Numbered from the stretch's first letter, positions 28,155 through 37,265 are shown. The stretch: DNA of 64,000 nucleotides from Flavobacterium ardleyense (GCF_033547075.1 NZ_CP137891.1:1178001-1242000); one strand, 5' to 3'. Program-made: numbers and translations. Notes: generated from the letters alone by a model not told the origin.

Positions 28155-28919
28155 ATGTTGTATTCAAAAATTGAAGGTACTGGCAAAGCATTTCTGATAT
28201 TACACGGTTTTCTCGGCATGTCAGATAATTGGAAAACTTTAGGCACAAAGTGGGCAGAGGCAGGTTATGAAGTACATCTTTTGGATTTGAGAAATCACGG
28301 GCGAAGTTTGCACTCGGATAAATTTAATTATGACGTAATGGCGCAGGATGTTTTTGAGTATTGCAAAGAGAAAGAGCTTAGTTCAATTTTCTTGATGGGC
28401 CATTCTATGGGTGGTAAAGTGGCCATGACATTTGCTGCTTTGCATCCGGAATTAGTAGAAAAGTTGATTGTAGCAGATATTGGTCCTAAGGAATATAAAC
28501 CTCATCACGATCAGATATTAGAAGGACTTTCTGCTGTAGATTTCACAGAAAAGCCAGAGAGAAGTGATGTTGATGAAATTGTTTCCAAATATGTTGAAGA
28601 TTTGGGCACACGCCAATTCCTATTAAAGAGTTTATATTGGGAAACCCCTGGGCAGCTAGCGTACAGATTTAATCTTCCAGTATTCTTAGAAAATAGAGAT
28701 AGTATTGGAGAACCATTACAAACAGACGCTTCGTATTCTGGACCTACATTATTTTTGAGAGGAAGTAAATCTAATTATATTTTGGATGAAGACTTTAGAG
28801 AAATTAGGAATTACTTTCCAAAAGCTACTATTGTCACTATAGCCAATGCAGGACATTGGCTTCACGCCGAAAATCCTGATGAAGTTTACGATTCGGTTCT
28901 AAATTTCTTAATGCAATAA
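28155..28919 (+). CDS. Alpha/beta-fold hydrolase (YbfF-like esterase)
   Basis: A 254-aa hydrolase with the oxyanion 'LHGFLGMSDNWK', nucleophile Ser84 in 'GHSMGG', and the C-terminal catalytic His234 in 'NAGHWLHAENP'. The layout matches YbfF-type thioesterase/esterases. The substrate is not predictable. It is downstream of pdxJ and ends at a strong bidirectional terminator. Confidence 0.9.
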   Translation: MLYSKIEGTGKAFLILHGFLGMSDNWKTLGTKWAEAGYEVHLLDLRNHGRSLHSDKFNYDVMAQDVFEYCKEKELSSIFLMGHSMGGKVAMTFAALHPELVEKLIVADIGPKEYKPHHDQILEGLSAVDFTEKPERSDVDEIVSKYVEDLGTRQFLLKSLYWETPGQLAYRFNLPVFLENRDSIGEPLQTDASYSGPTLFLRGSKSNYILDEDFREIRNYFPKATIVTIANAGHWLHAENPDEVYDSVLNFLMQ

Positions 28920-28936
28920 TTTCAAATATGTTATAT

Positions 28937-28971
28937 AAAAAAAGCCCCTTTTTTGAAAAAGGGGCTTTTGT
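28937..28971. terminator. Bidirectional terminator
   Basis: AAAAAGCCCC and GGGGCTTTT arms surround TTTTTTGAAAAA. It serves the plus-strand hydrolase and the minus-strand T9SS gene, which converge here. Confidence 0.8.
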
Positions 28972-28986
28972 ATTTATAAAGAGTAA

Positions 28987-30321
28987 CTAGTTTTTAACAA
29001 CTCTCATTACTTCAACTTTTCCTGAAGCATCTTTAGCAGACACAATATATACACCAGCGTTAAGATTGCTCATATTAATAGAAGCAGAATTTACTGCATC
29101 AAAAGACGCAGATAATACTTGTTTTCCTAGCATATCAATAACGTAAACATCAGAGATCGTAGCATTTTCGCTAGAAAGTGTTAGTATTCCTGATGTTGGG
29201 TTTGGCGAAGCAGTAAACTTCTTAACCGTCGCAACATCATTTATGCCTAGAGAAAAACTTCCGTCAAATTTGAAGATACCTCCAGTATTTTCGTCCTGGT
29301 TAAAACCACCACTCCATCCTGTAGTTCCATTTAGGAAAGCTACTTCACCTCTTTGTTCTGCAGCTCCAAAAATAGTCCACGTAGCTCCATTATCTTCACT
29401 ATAAGCAGATCCTGGACCAGCAGCGTCCGCACTACATTTAACAATTACTTGCGTACCTGGAATATATGCAAAAGATCCTGATCCTAAGGGTGCAGTAGAT
29501 GGAGTACCGGCATCCCATGTGGCACCACCGTCAAATGTTCTGAACATTGTAAAGTTAGGACTTGAAACAGAACCTAATCTTCGAACTAACATTCCTACGT
29601 TATCATCGCTAAAGAAAAGATCACCACCAGCATTAGTACCAGAGAAATCTGTTACCGGTGCATTGAATTTCTGGAAAGTCATTCCCATATCGGTAGTTCT
29701 ATAAATATTTCCTTTATTTGTTACATACCAGAAACTATTTCCGGCATATGGATTTCCTCCGTTGTAGCCATATTCTCCAGATTGCGGTGGCGGTGCAGTA
29801 ACTGCAGTCCACGTAGCACCGGCATCAGTAGTTCTGAAAAGTTCGTAAGCTCCATTTACAGGATCTCCCTGTGTAACACCTACATTTTCGTTAAAAAAGT
29901 GCACTACGTTAAAGAATGAATCTGTTGAGATGTAATTTGCTTCATTTAATCCTTCCCAAGTTAATCCGCCATCGGTAGTTTTAAATAGACCACCAAATCC
30001 TTGAACGTCTCTAGATACACCACCAACATAGGCAGTCATACCATCAATTGCAGATACATTTGTAAGCATCATTCCATCTGCTTCTGGTATCGATCCAGGA
30101 ATCCAAGTATTTCCGCCATCTGTAGTTCTAGTAAAATCTTGTATGTCATTAGTGGGATCGCTTCCGTCATATGTTATAGCCCAAACGGTAGATGCGTTTA
30201 CTATATCTATATTTCTAATTCCTCTAGACGTTTCAGTAAAACCGGTACTTTGTACTGTCCATGCTTGCGCAAAGGTTGCTGTAGAGGCTAAAACCATTGC
30301 TGAGAGTAAAACTTTTTTCAT
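28987..30321 (-). CDS. Secreted BNR/photosystem-stability-type repeat protein with T9SS type A sorting domain
   Basis: A 444-aa protein. The signal peptide ends near 'ATFAQA'. The body is a beta-propeller-like array of 'TTDGG.TW' blades (for example 'RTTDGGNTWIPGS', 'KTTDGGLTWEGL', 'RTTDAGATWTAV', 'RTFDGGATWDAG'), resembling Ycf48/BNR repeats. The last ~75 residues ('ASPNPTSGILTLSS', 'VYVIDMLGKQVLS', 'LNAGVYIVSAKD') are a type A CTD. Exported by T9SS to the surface or medium. Role unknown; blades suggest binding of protein or polysaccharide. Confidence 0.9.
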   Translation of the reverse strand: MKKVLLSAMVLASTATFAQAWTVQSTGFTETSRGIRNIDIVNASTVWAITYDGSDPTNDIQDFTRTTDGGNTWIPGSIPEADGMMLTNVSAIDGMTAYVGGVSRDVQGFGGLFKTTDGGLTWEGLNEANYISTDSFFNVVHFFNENVGVTQGDPVNGAYELFRTTDAGATWTAVTAPPPQSGEYGYNGGNPYAGNSFWYVTNKGNIYRTTDMGMTFQKFNAPVTDFSGTNAGGDLFFSDDNVGMLVRRLGSVSSPNFTMFRTFDGGATWDAGTPSTAPLGSGSFAYIPGTQVIVKCSADAAGPGSAYSEDNGATWTIFGAAEQRGEVAFLNGTTGWSGGFNQDENTGGIFKFDGSFSLGINDVATVKKFTASPNPTSGILTLSSENATISDVYVIDMLGKQVLSASFDAVNSASINMSNLNAGVYIVSAKDASGKVEVMRVVKN

Positions 30322-30356
30322 ATTAAATTTGGTTTATGATTAGGTTAATAAAAAAA

Positions 30357-30394
30357 TAAAGACTAAAGATATAAAATAATATCTTTAGTCTTTA
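30357..30394 (-). terminator. Terminator after the choice-of-anchor J gene
   Basis: AAAGACTAAAGATAT and ATATCTTTAGTCTTT form a 15-bp stem with an AAAATA loop, between the minus-strand gene ending at 30418 and the start of the next one. Confidence 0.75.
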
Positions 30395-30417
30395 TAATAA
30401 AATTTTATTTCTAAAAT

Positions 30418-31347
30418 TTATTTCTTCATAAATTTCTTAGTCGCAACCCCTTGATTAGATTTGATTGAGATAACATACATTCCTGAAGCTAAGTTTGCTA
30501 CATTGATTTCTGCAGTATCTGTGCTAGAGAAAGAATTATTAAATACGATTCTTCCATTTACATCTGTTATTTTCACAGAATCAATTTGCAATGCATCGCT
30601 AGAAGTAATGTTTAAAACATTTGTTGCTGGATTTGGATACATTGAGAATTTACTTGATAAAACGTCATTTACAGACATTGCATCTGTGGTAGTAATTGAG
30701 AAATCATCTACTTGCAACATGTAGATGTCTGTTCCAACATTGCGAATCGCAACACGAATTGTTTGTCCTGCGTATGCATCAAGATCGTAAGTATCATCTA
30801 GCCAAAATTCATAAGGTGCTTCGTATACGCCTTGGCTAATTTGTGTAAAATCAGATGCTTGAGATGGAGTTCCAGTACCGTTGTAAACGTATACTTGATA
30901 TTTTTCTAATCCGTAATCGTCAGCTAAAGATTTGATATGGAACATTAGTTCATTTCCAGATGCACCCAAAGTAACTGGAGGACTGATTAACCAGTCATTA
31001 TTTTGACTTACACCATCCGTTTGGCTGTTAGACCAAGAAGCAGCATATTTCTGTCCCGAATGCGGTGCGAAGGTTGGAGATTCAGAAGCATCGTGAGTAT
31101 CACTTACTCCAGCTGCTGCAGGATTAAAAATAATAAATGCTTGAGGTATAAAAGCATTTTCCCATGCGTCAGCAACTTCAAGTCCTCCAACGTAAGAACT
31201 ACCTCCATCAAGATCCAAGGTAATCCAATTTCCAAACTCTAAAGAAAAATCATCATAAGTTTCGAATCCATCTTCAAAAAGGACAGTTTGAGCATTAGCA
31301 GTGAAACATCCGGCTACGAAAAGTAGTGATAGTAAAGTTTTTTTCAT
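30418..31347 (-). CDS. Choice-of-anchor J domain protein with T9SS type A sorting domain
   Basis: A 309-aa secreted protein. I chose ATG 31347 because it begins a signal peptide (MKKTLLSLLFVAGCFTANAQ), and a good promoter (31383-31413) lies inside the longer frame. A cleaved-adhesin/choice-of-anchor J domain covers about residues 20-210 ('FEDGFETYDDFSLEFGNW', 'NNDWLISPPVTLG', 'IRVAIRNVGTDIYMLQVDDF'). The type A CTD ends '...GVATKKFMKK'. Its domain fits surface adhesion or binding of extracellular substrates. Confidence 0.92.
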   Translation of the reverse strand: MKKTLLSLLFVAGCFTANAQTVLFEDGFETYDDFSLEFGNWITLDLDGGSSYVGGLEVADAWENAFIPQAFIIFNPAAAGVSDTHDASESPTFAPHSGQKYAASWSNSQTDGVSQNNDWLISPPVTLGASGNELMFHIKSLADDYGLEKYQVYVYNGTGTPSQASDFTQISQGVYEAPYEFWLDDTYDLDAYAGQTIRVAIRNVGTDIYMLQVDDFSITTTDAMSVNDVLSSKFSMYPNPATNVLNITSSDALQIDSVKITDVNGRIVFNNSFSSTDTAEINVANLASGMYVISIKSNQGVATKKFMKK

Positions 31348-31647
31348 AATAAGTGTATTAAATTTAATTTTTAATAGAGTTTCAAATATATAGTAATAAT
31401 GACAATAATCCAACTTATACTATCGACTATCTATTATTTTAACAGTACTTTAGTTTTTATTTGTAATTTCTAAGATCGTATGTGAGAGCCTGAATTTTAA
31501 TTTTTCAAGTTGGTTGTCCTAAAGGCATTGTTTACGAGACAGTAAATTACAAAGGCCAAAATTTTAAAACATATTGTTAAAATTGTATAAGATTTAAAGT
31601 AGTAAAATACTTATTTTTGACTCCAACAACTTCTAAATAACTAACTT
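31348..31647. other. Intergenic region with divergent promoter elements
   Basis: The 300 bp between the minus-strand adhesin gene and the next plus-strand small gene hold the promoter at 31383-31413. I find no open frame, RNA-like structure or repeat in the remainder. Confidence 0.5.
31383..31413 (-). promoter_or_regulatory. Promoter of the choice-of-anchor J gene
   Basis: On the minus strand TTG (31413-31411), a 20-bp spacer and TATATTTG (31390-31383) match the Bacteroidota consensus. It lies 36 bp upstream of the chosen ATG and so supports that start. Confidence 0.6.
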
Positions 31648-31836
31648 ATGAATCTTAAAAGAATTTTTGGAGCAATATTGACCCTTTTGGGAATTGCCGG
31701 ACTGATCTATACTGCAACTTTATTTGCTGGAGCAGGTGAAGGTGGATATAAATCGCTCATTATATATGGTGTATTAGGTTTTGTTTTCTTCTTTGCTGGA
31801 ATCAGCTTGGTAAGAACTACAAAGGACGAGGCATAA
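31648..31836 (+). CDS. Small two-helix membrane protein
   Basis: A 62-aa protein with two predicted transmembrane helices (about 6-25 and 36-54), separated by a Gly-rich loop, and a short charged tail. It is followed by a clear terminator, which supports it as a real monocistronic gene. I recognise no functional motif; similar short proteins are widespread in Flavobacteriaceae. Confidence 0.7.
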   Translation: MNLKRIFGAILTLLGIAGLIYTATLFAGAGEGGYKSLIIYGVLGFVFFFAGISLVRTTKDEA

Positions 31837-32160
31837 GCCATTACACTTACTAAGATTGAAGCGCTATTTACTTTTGTTGAAAAGTAGATAGCGCTTTTTT
31901 AGTAGATTGGATTTAGCGAAATATTAATATTTAAATGTTGATCCGTTTTTTAATCTCTGCATCTTTACTTTGTAGAAGTGCCCATTAGATTTCTAATCAG
32001 AGAATAGAATTTTATAAAAAGAAGTAAATGAAAAAGTTCAAAATCATTATTTGAAATGCATCAGGTGTTGATTATGTAATATTGAACTAGGAAGGTTGTG
32101 ACTAGGGAGGTTGTATTGGCGATTGGGTAGAAACTTATTCCATAAATAATTTAAATAAAT
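31837..32160. other. Intergenic region: terminator, then no supported gene
   Basis: After the terminator at 31860-31900 there is about 250 bp of AT-rich sequence. An eight-codon frame (ATG at 32028) follows an AAGAAGTAA ribosome-site-like stretch but stops at once. CTAGGAAGGTTGT and CTAGGGAGGTTGT form a short near-direct repeat at about 32088-32114. Nothing else is supported. Confidence 0.5.
31860..31900 (+). terminator. Terminator after the small membrane gene
   Basis: AGCGCTAT and ATAGCGCT arms, with an inner ACTTTT/AAAAGT stem, are followed by TTTTTT. Confidence 0.8.
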
Positions 32161-32547
32161 ATGAATTGGTATGATTTAATCTTCTACAATGTCTTTAAAA
32201 GATATTATAAAGAAGGTAATTATAAAAATGATATTCCTTTGCTGACAGCCTCGATTATTGTGGGTGTTTCGTTTTCATTCTATATTTTAAGTGGGTTCTT
32301 ATTAGTTTATTACTTTATTGTAGGCCAAGATGTTCCAATGTTAAGTAAATCTCCGATAATCATATTTGGGTTTACTTTCAATTTAGCAAACTATTTATGG
32401 TTTAAAAATAAAGATCGCTATCTAATTGTCTATAGCCATTTTAAATCATCCGAAAGAAATGATAGACAACAAGAAGTTTTGTCTTGGCTATTTATTATTC
32501 TTGGTTTTGCGTCTGGGCCGTTGGTTGCCCTTTTTATCAGATTATAA
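32161..32547 (+). CDS. Small membrane protein, first of three in tandem
   Basis: A 128-aa protein with a short N-terminal segment ('MNWYDLIFYNVFKRYYKEGN') and about three transmembrane helices (26-50, 62-78, 105-126). The cytoplasmic stretch 'NYLWFKNKDRYL' echoes 'NYFLIFKNVRYL' in the next gene, so the two look like distant paralogues. Function unknown. Confidence 0.65.
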   Translation: MNWYDLIFYNVFKRYYKEGNYKNDIPLLTASIIVGVSFSFYILSGFLLVYYFIVGQDVPMLSKSPIIIFGFTFNLANYLWFKNKDRYLIVYSHFKSSERNDRQQEVLSWLFIILGFASGPLVALFIRL

Positions 32548-32555
32548 AATAAACT

Positions 32556-32978
32556 GTGATTTCTAGAATCTACTATACGATATGGTCAGATTGCATTAGG
32601 CAGATTAAAACTGTTCCGTCGAATAAGTCCGATTGGAAGTTCATTACGATGACAACTATGTCTTTTTTAATGGGTGTAAATCTTGCATTTTTACTTCTGC
32701 TAATTTCATCGTTAATAATAAAGTTCACATTTACTATTGACATAGATATTCTGCCTGGGACGAGCTAAGATGCGGCGTTAAGCTTCTTTCTAACATTTAT
32801 ATTGCCAATGATGATAATAAATTACTTTTTGATTTTCAAAAATGTTAGATATTTGACGTTCGTAGATAAATATAGATTCTACAATGGACAATATTTTAAA
32901 AAGTATATGTTAGGTTCACTTTTAATTCTATTAGGCCTTTTATTAATTAGTATGATTTACGTTAATGTTTTTCAATGA
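32556..32978 (+). pseudogene. Membrane protein gene interrupted by an in-frame TAA
   Basis: Translation runs 70 codons from ATG 32556 ('MISRIYYTIWSDCIRQIK', a transmembrane helix, then 'DIDILPGTS') to a TAA at 32766-32768. It then continues in the same frame for 69 more codons ('DAALSFFLTFILPMMIINYF', 'FKNVRYLTFVDKYRFYNGQ', another helix) to TGA 32976-32978. Proteins starting 'MISRIYYTIW.D' are known to me as about 140-aa, multi-helix flavobacterial proteins with 'PGT' at this point, so the TAA is probably a point nonsense mutation or sequencing error. The full-length stop overlaps the next ATG (32975), as in an intact operon. Confidence 0.7.
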
Positions 32979-33247
32979 AGAAAATAATATTTAGACTATG
33001 CCAAAGTATTTATCTATTCTTTTTAAGAAGGTTAGGATCTGATAAATTCACTTCTAAAGCAGCCGCACTAAGCTGGACGTCATTTGCTATTTCGGTGAGT
33101 ATAGTGGTTATTGTCAATATCTTATTACACCTACTATTTAATGAAAACTATTTTTTGACATTAAATAGATTCGTTGTATTTTGTTTCTTTTTTTCGATTT
33201 TCTTGCTTGTTGAATATCGAATCAAAAAATTACTTGATAAATATTAA
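32975..33247 (+). CDS. Small membrane protein, third of the tandem set
   Basis: A 90-aa protein with a basic N-terminal amphipathic stretch ('FRLCQSIYLFFLRRLGSDKF') and two transmembrane helices (about 33-52 and 62-77), ending 'EYRIKKLLDKY'. Its ATG overlaps the stop of the preceding reading frame by 4 bp (ATGA), indicating one operon. No recognised domain. Confidence 0.6.
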   Translation: MKKIIFRLCQSIYLFFLRRLGSDKFTSKAAALSWTSFAISVSIVVIVNILLHLLFNENYFLTLNRFVVFCFFFSIFLLVEYRIKKLLDKY

Positions 33248-33307
33248 TCTAGGTTGCAACCGTTTTTCTATAATTTATTTCTAAATAAACCTCACTTCAA
33301 TGTTACC

Positions 33308-33410
33308 TCTAAACCGCGTGAGGGATAGAAACGGAAATCCTTTTTGCCTTTTTTAAGGCAAAAAGATTGGAGAGTATAGCTCGGCCCAAAGGGACACGCC
33401 CAAAATATTT
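33308..33410 (+). repeat. Intergenic hairpin repeat, copy A
   Basis: Order of blocks: GATAGAAACGGAAATCC, a stem CTTTTTGCCTT/AAGGCAAAAAG, AGATTGGAGAGTATAGC, and a tail with GGGACACGCCC then AAAATATT. The same blocks occur at 42096-42222 (opposite strand), 52519-52680 and 58700-58797 (opposite strand). Confidence 0.75.
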
Positions 33411-33449
33411 TCCTCAATCTTGCCGTATTAATTATTGATGAAAAATCTG

Positions 33450-33457
33450 TAACTTTG
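33450..33457 (+). promoter_or_regulatory. -7 box upstream of the holin-family gene
   Basis: TAACTTTG matches TAnnTTTG, 49 bp before the ATG. No TTG at good spacing was found. Confidence 0.4.
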
Positions 33458-33505
33458 ACAAAATGCCTCGCTAAATAGGCAGTTGATAATCCCTAAATAA
33501 ATTTT

Positions 33506-33850
33506 ATGAACTTAGTTATTAGAATTCTTGTTACTGCCTTTATTGTGTTGCTTCTTGCCAACTTTCTGGGTGGCGTTTCTGTAGATGGTTTTGGTACTTC
33601 GATCATTGTGGCGATTGTGTTAGGATTGCTGAATCTGATTGTAAAGCCTTTAATGGTTTTGTTTACATTGCCAGTTACACTGCTTACATTAGGCTTATTC
33701 TTGTTTGTAATTAATGCTGTTATCATTTTGTTATGCTCTGAACTTGTAGGCGGATTTCACGTTGCATCGTTCTGGACTGCACTACTTTTCAGTATTTTGC
33801 TCTCTGTTTTGCAATCTGTAATGAATGGACTATTAGGAGAATCTAAATAA
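33506..33850 (+). CDS. Phage holin family protein (PF04020-type membrane protein)
   Basis: A 114-aa, very hydrophobic protein with four transmembrane helices. 'LGLLNLIVKPLMVLFTLPVTLLTLGLF' (about residues 45-71) is the signature of the mycobacterial/Bacteroidota phage-holin IV-like family (formerly DUF360). Despite the name this is a chromosomal housekeeping-type gene with no prophage around it. Function unproven. Confidence 0.88.
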   Translation: MNLVIRILVTAFIVLLLANFLGGVSVDGFGTSIIVAIVLGLLNLIVKPLMVLFTLPVTLLTLGLFLFVINAVIILLCSELVGGFHVASFWTALLFSILLSVLQSVMNGLLGESK

Positions 33851-33873
33851 AATGCTAAGAGGTGGGCAAAAAG

Positions 33874-33904
33874 TTGGGCATCAAACAAAAATGTTCTAAT
33901 TTTG
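33874..33904 (+). promoter_or_regulatory. Promoter of tig
   Basis: TTG (33874-33876), a 20-bp spacer and TAATTTTG (33897-33904) match the Bacteroidota consensus, 25 bp before the tig ATG. Confidence 0.6.
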
Positions 33905-33929
33905 CCACCCAATTTTACAATCAAAAATT

Positions 33930-35252
33930 ATGAATATTACAAGAAAAAATATAGACGATTTAAATGCGATAATCACCATCGAAATCGTTAAAAGCGACTA
34001 CTCTGACCAACTTGAAAAAGAAATGTGGCAGTACCGCAAAACGGCTGCTCTTCCAGGTTTTAGAAAAGGATCTGCGCCGGTAAGTGTAATCGAAAAAAAA
34101 TACAGAAAACCTGCCTTGCTTGAAGCAATCAACAAGCAAGTACAAGCGGCTTTGAACAAATACCTACAAGAAAACAAGATGAATATCTTGGGGAATCCAA
34201 TTCCGAAAGCGGATGAAACTATCGATTGGGATGGTGACGATTTCACTTTTGAATTTGAAATTGGTCTTACTCCACAGTTTGACATTAATCTCGATGCTGC
34301 ACAAAATGTAGTAAAATATAAAGTTATCGCAAACGATGAGTTGCTTGACGAACAAGTAGCAAGAATTCAAAAACAATACGGAAAACAAGTTTCACAAGGA
34401 GAAGTTGCTGCAGATACTGACGTGACTATCACCTTTAAAAACGAAGAAAAAGAAATTGAGCATACTGCAACAATTGCTTTGGATGAGTTTAAAGATCAAA
34501 AAACGATCGATGCACTTTTAGGCAAAAAAGTAGAAGATGTAGTAACTTTAAATACTAAAGATTTATTTAAAGATGACCACAAATTAATGGAATACCTAGG
34601 AGTTGGTCACGATGATGTTCACAATCTTGCTATTGATGTGACTGCGACTATTGACGAAATAAATATCAGCGAGCCTGCAGATCTTAACCAGGATCTATTT
34701 GATAAGCTTTTTGGAGAAGGAAAAATTGCTTCGGTTGACGAATTGAAAGAAAAAATCAAGGAAGATGCTGAGAGACAATTTGCACAGCAAGCAGATCAAA
34801 AATTCTTAAGTGATGTAAGCGAAGCTTTAATTTCGGACACTAAATTTGACTTACCGGAATCTTTCTTAAAGAGATGGATTATGACAGCTGGTGAGACGCC
34901 TCTTACAGCTGAGCAAGCTGAAGTTGAATATGCAAAATCTGAAAAAGGATTGCGTTACCAACTTATTGAAGGTCGCCTAATGCAACAAAATAATATTCAA
35001 GTTTCTTTTGAGGACCTTAAAGGATATGCTGCTGCTATAATTAGACAACAAATGGCTCAATTTGGACAAACAGATCCTACAGATGCAGAAGTTGAAGGGA
35101 TTGTTGCTCGTGTACTTGGAAATCAAGAAGAAGTAAAAAGATTGTCTGCTCAGGTGATGAGCGAAAAAATGTTGGCACTTTTCAAAGGGAAAAATTCTGA
35201 AGAAAAAGAAATTACTTACGACTCTTTCGTGAAAGAGATGTACGGAGAATAA
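33930..35252 (+). CDS. tig: Trigger factor
   Basis: A 440-aa ribosome-associated chaperone. The N-terminal ribosome-binding domain contains 'LPGFRKGSAPVSVIEKKY' (about residues 40-57), the 'GFRxGxxP' signature. The central region (about 145-240), where the FKBP prolyl isomerase should lie, is poorly conserved and lacks the usual aromatic FKBP residues. The C-terminal helical arms (about 250-440) are intact. Gene order tig-clpP-clpX is the common bacterial one. Confidence 0.95.
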   Translation: MNITRKNIDDLNAIITIEIVKSDYSDQLEKEMWQYRKTAALPGFRKGSAPVSVIEKKYRKPALLEAINKQVQAALNKYLQENKMNILGNPIPKADETIDWDGDDFTFEFEIGLTPQFDINLDAAQNVVKYKVIANDELLDEQVARIQKQYGKQVSQGEVAADTDVTITFKNEEKEIEHTATIALDEFKDQKTIDALLGKKVEDVVTLNTKDLFKDDHKLMEYLGVGHDDVHNLAIDVTATIDEINISEPADLNQDLFDKLFGEGKIASVDELKEKIKEDAERQFAQQADQKFLSDVSEALISDTKFDLPESFLKRWIMTAGETPLTAEQAEVEYAKSEKGLRYQLIEGRLMQQNNIQVSFEDLKGYAAAIIRQQMAQFGQTDPTDAEVEGIVARVLGNQEEVKRLSAQVMSEKMLALFKGKNSEEKEITYDSFVKEMYGE

Positions 35253-35306
35253 GCTTTCTTTAATAGTATAGAAAGTGTCGGGTTAATAATTCTTAATACA
35301 ACAAAT

Positions 35307-35984
35307 ATGAATTACGGTAAAGAGTTTAAAAAATACGCTACGAAGCACCACGGTGTAAGCAGTATGTACTATGATAAAATTGTAGGAAGTGTAACGCCAA
35401 CCGGTATGACACCTTATATTATTGAGGAAAGACAATTAAATGTATCTCAGCTAGATGTTTTTTCTAGACTAATGATGGATAGAATTATTTTTCTAGGTAC
35501 GGGAATCGATGATCAAATTGCAAATATCGTTCAAGCGCAATTGCTTTTCTTAGAAAGTGCAGACGCGGCAAAGGATATCCAGATTTACATCAACTCTCCA
35601 GGTGGAAGTGTTTATGCAGGATTAGGAATTTATGATACAATGCAATACATTAAGCCAGACGTAGCAACAATCTGTACAGGAATGGCAGCTTCTATGGGAG
35701 CGGTAATTCTTTGTGCTGGTGCAGAAGGAAAACGTTCTGCCTTGCCACATTCAAGAGTAATGATTCACCAACCATCTGGAGGTGCACAAGGTGTAGCAAC
35801 AGATATGGAAATCAATTTACGAGAGATGCTTAAGTTGAAAAATGAATTGTACGAAATCATTTCTCAGCATTCAGGACAGACTTTTGAAAAAGTTCATACT
35901 GATAGCGAAAGAGATTATTGGATGAAAGCTGATGAGGCTAAAGAATACGGAATGGTTGACGAAGTACTTCGTAGAACTGTATAA
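35307..35984 (+). CDS. clpP: ATP-dependent Clp protease proteolytic subunit
   Basis: A 225-aa serine protease. Catalytic Ser129 lies in 'TGMAASMGAVILCAG', His154 in 'PHSRVMIHQPSGG', and 'FLGTGIDDQIAN' precedes them. The tetradecameric chamber degrades substrates fed by ClpX, encoded 48 bp downstream. It lies 54 bp after tig. The N-terminal ~25 residues may be a cleaved propeptide. Confidence 0.97.
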   Translation: MNYGKEFKKYATKHHGVSSMYYDKIVGSVTPTGMTPYIIEERQLNVSQLDVFSRLMMDRIIFLGTGIDDQIANIVQAQLLFLESADAAKDIQIYINSPGGSVYAGLGIYDTMQYIKPDVATICTGMAASMGAVILCAGAEGKRSALPHSRVMIHQPSGGAQGVATDMEINLREMLKLKNELYEIISQHSGQTFEKVHTDSERDYWMKADEAKEYGMVDEVLRRTV

Positions 35985-36032
35985 TTTTTTATAATAAATA
36001 AGGATTTGATCCTTACAATATATAATTGAAGA

Positions 36033-37265
36033 ATGGCAAAACAAGTCTTAGAATGTTCATTTTGTGGAAGGAAAAAGCCTGAAACCAGTTTACTGATTGC
36101 GGGAATTAATGCGCATATTTGCGACAGTTGTATTGAACAGGCACACGGAATTGTTTTAGAGGAAGTGAAAAGTAGCGGGGCAAAAATTGATACTACCGAT
36201 TTAGTATTAAAGCGGCCCAAAGAAATTAGAGCTTTTCTAGATCAATATGTTATTGGACAAGATCAGACAAAAAAAGTAATGTCAGTTGCAGTTTACAATC
36301 ACTATAAACGATTGATGCAGCAACAACAGAGCGATGATGTCGAAATCGAGAAAAGTAATATCATTATGGTAGGGCAGACGGGAACAGGGAAAACTCTTGT
36401 TGCCAAAACCATTGCTAGAATGCTTGAAGTTCCATTAGCGATAGTAGATGCTACTGTTCTTACCGAGGCTGGATATGTTGGTGAAGATGTAGAAACTATT
36501 TTAACAAGATTGCTACAAGCGGCGGATTATGATGTTGCTAAAGCAGAACGTGGAATCGTTTTTATTGATGAGATAGACAAAATTGCTCGCAAGAGTGACA
36601 ATCCATCAATCACTCGTGACGTGTCAGGAGAAGGTGTGCAACAAGCATTATTAAAGCTTCTTGAAGGTACGGTTGTAAATGTTCCGCCAAAAGGTGGTCG
36701 TAAGCATCCGGATCAGAAATTTGTTGAGGTAAATACGCAGAATATTCTCTTTATTGCTGGTGGTGCTTTTGATGGTGTAGAACGCATTATATCAAAAAGA
36801 TTAAATCGTCAAGCAATGGGATACAATACTTCCAAAAATCCTGATAATATTGACAAGGAAAACTTGCTGCAGTATGTGATTCCTAAAGATATCAAAGATT
36901 TTGGATTGATTCCAGAAATCATTGGTCGTCTTCCGGTACTTACTCACATGGATCCTTTGGACAAAGCAACGTTAAGAGCGATTTTGACGGAGCCTAAAAA
37001 TGCGTTGATTAAACAGTACGAAAAGCTATTCTTGATGGATGACGTGAAGTTAACTATTGATGATGATGCCTTGGATTATATTGTTGACAAAGCTTTGGAG
37101 TATAAACTAGGAGCGAGAGGATTGCGTTCTCTTTGCGAAGCAGTTTTAACTGACGCGATGTACGAACTTCCAGGATCTGATATTAAAGAATTAAACATCG
37201 ATAGAGATTATGTTGAAGATAGCCTGAACAAAAATCTGTTGAGAAGATTACAGGCGGCATCATAA
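36033..37265 (+). CDS. clpX: ATP-dependent Clp protease ATP-binding subunit ClpX
   Basis: A 410-aa AAA+ unfoldase. The N-terminal zinc-binding domain has Cys8, Cys11, Cys30 and Cys33. Walker A is 'GQTGTGKT' (about residues 112-119), Walker B '[10 protein letters not shown]', and a C-terminal small domain follows ('[11 protein letters not shown]'). Functions with ClpP. A strong terminator follows. Confidence 0.97.
   Translation: MAKQVLECSFCGRKKPETSLLIAGINAHICDSCIEQAHGIVLEEVKSSGAKIDTTDLVLKRPKEIRAFLDQYVIGQDQTKKVMSVAVYNHYKRLMQQQQSDDVEIEKSNIIMVGQTGTGKTLVAKTIARMLEVPLAIVDATVLTEAGYVGEDVETILTRLLQAADYDVAKAERGIVFIDEIDKIARKSDNPSITRDVSGEGVQQALLKLLEGTVVNVPPKGGRKHPDQKFVEVNTQNILFIAGGAFDGVERIISKRLNRQAMGYNTSKNPDNIDKENLLQYVIPKDIKDFGLIPEIIGRLPVLTHMDPLDKATLRAILTEPKNALIKQYEKLFLMDDVKLTIDDDALDYIVDKALEYKLGARGLRSLCEAVLTDAMYELPGSDIKELNIDRDYVEDSLNKNLLRRLQAAS

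Noticed and set aside
32088..32114. Near-direct repeat CTAGGAAGGTTGT / CTAGGGAGGTTGT considered as a CRISPR or attachment seed
   Set aside because: Only two short copies, 2 bp apart, with no further units, cas genes or integrase.
33506..33850. Possible prophage marker because of the 'phage holin family' name
   Set aside because: The protein belongs to a chromosomal membrane family; no integrase, capsid, terminase or lysis gene lies nearby.
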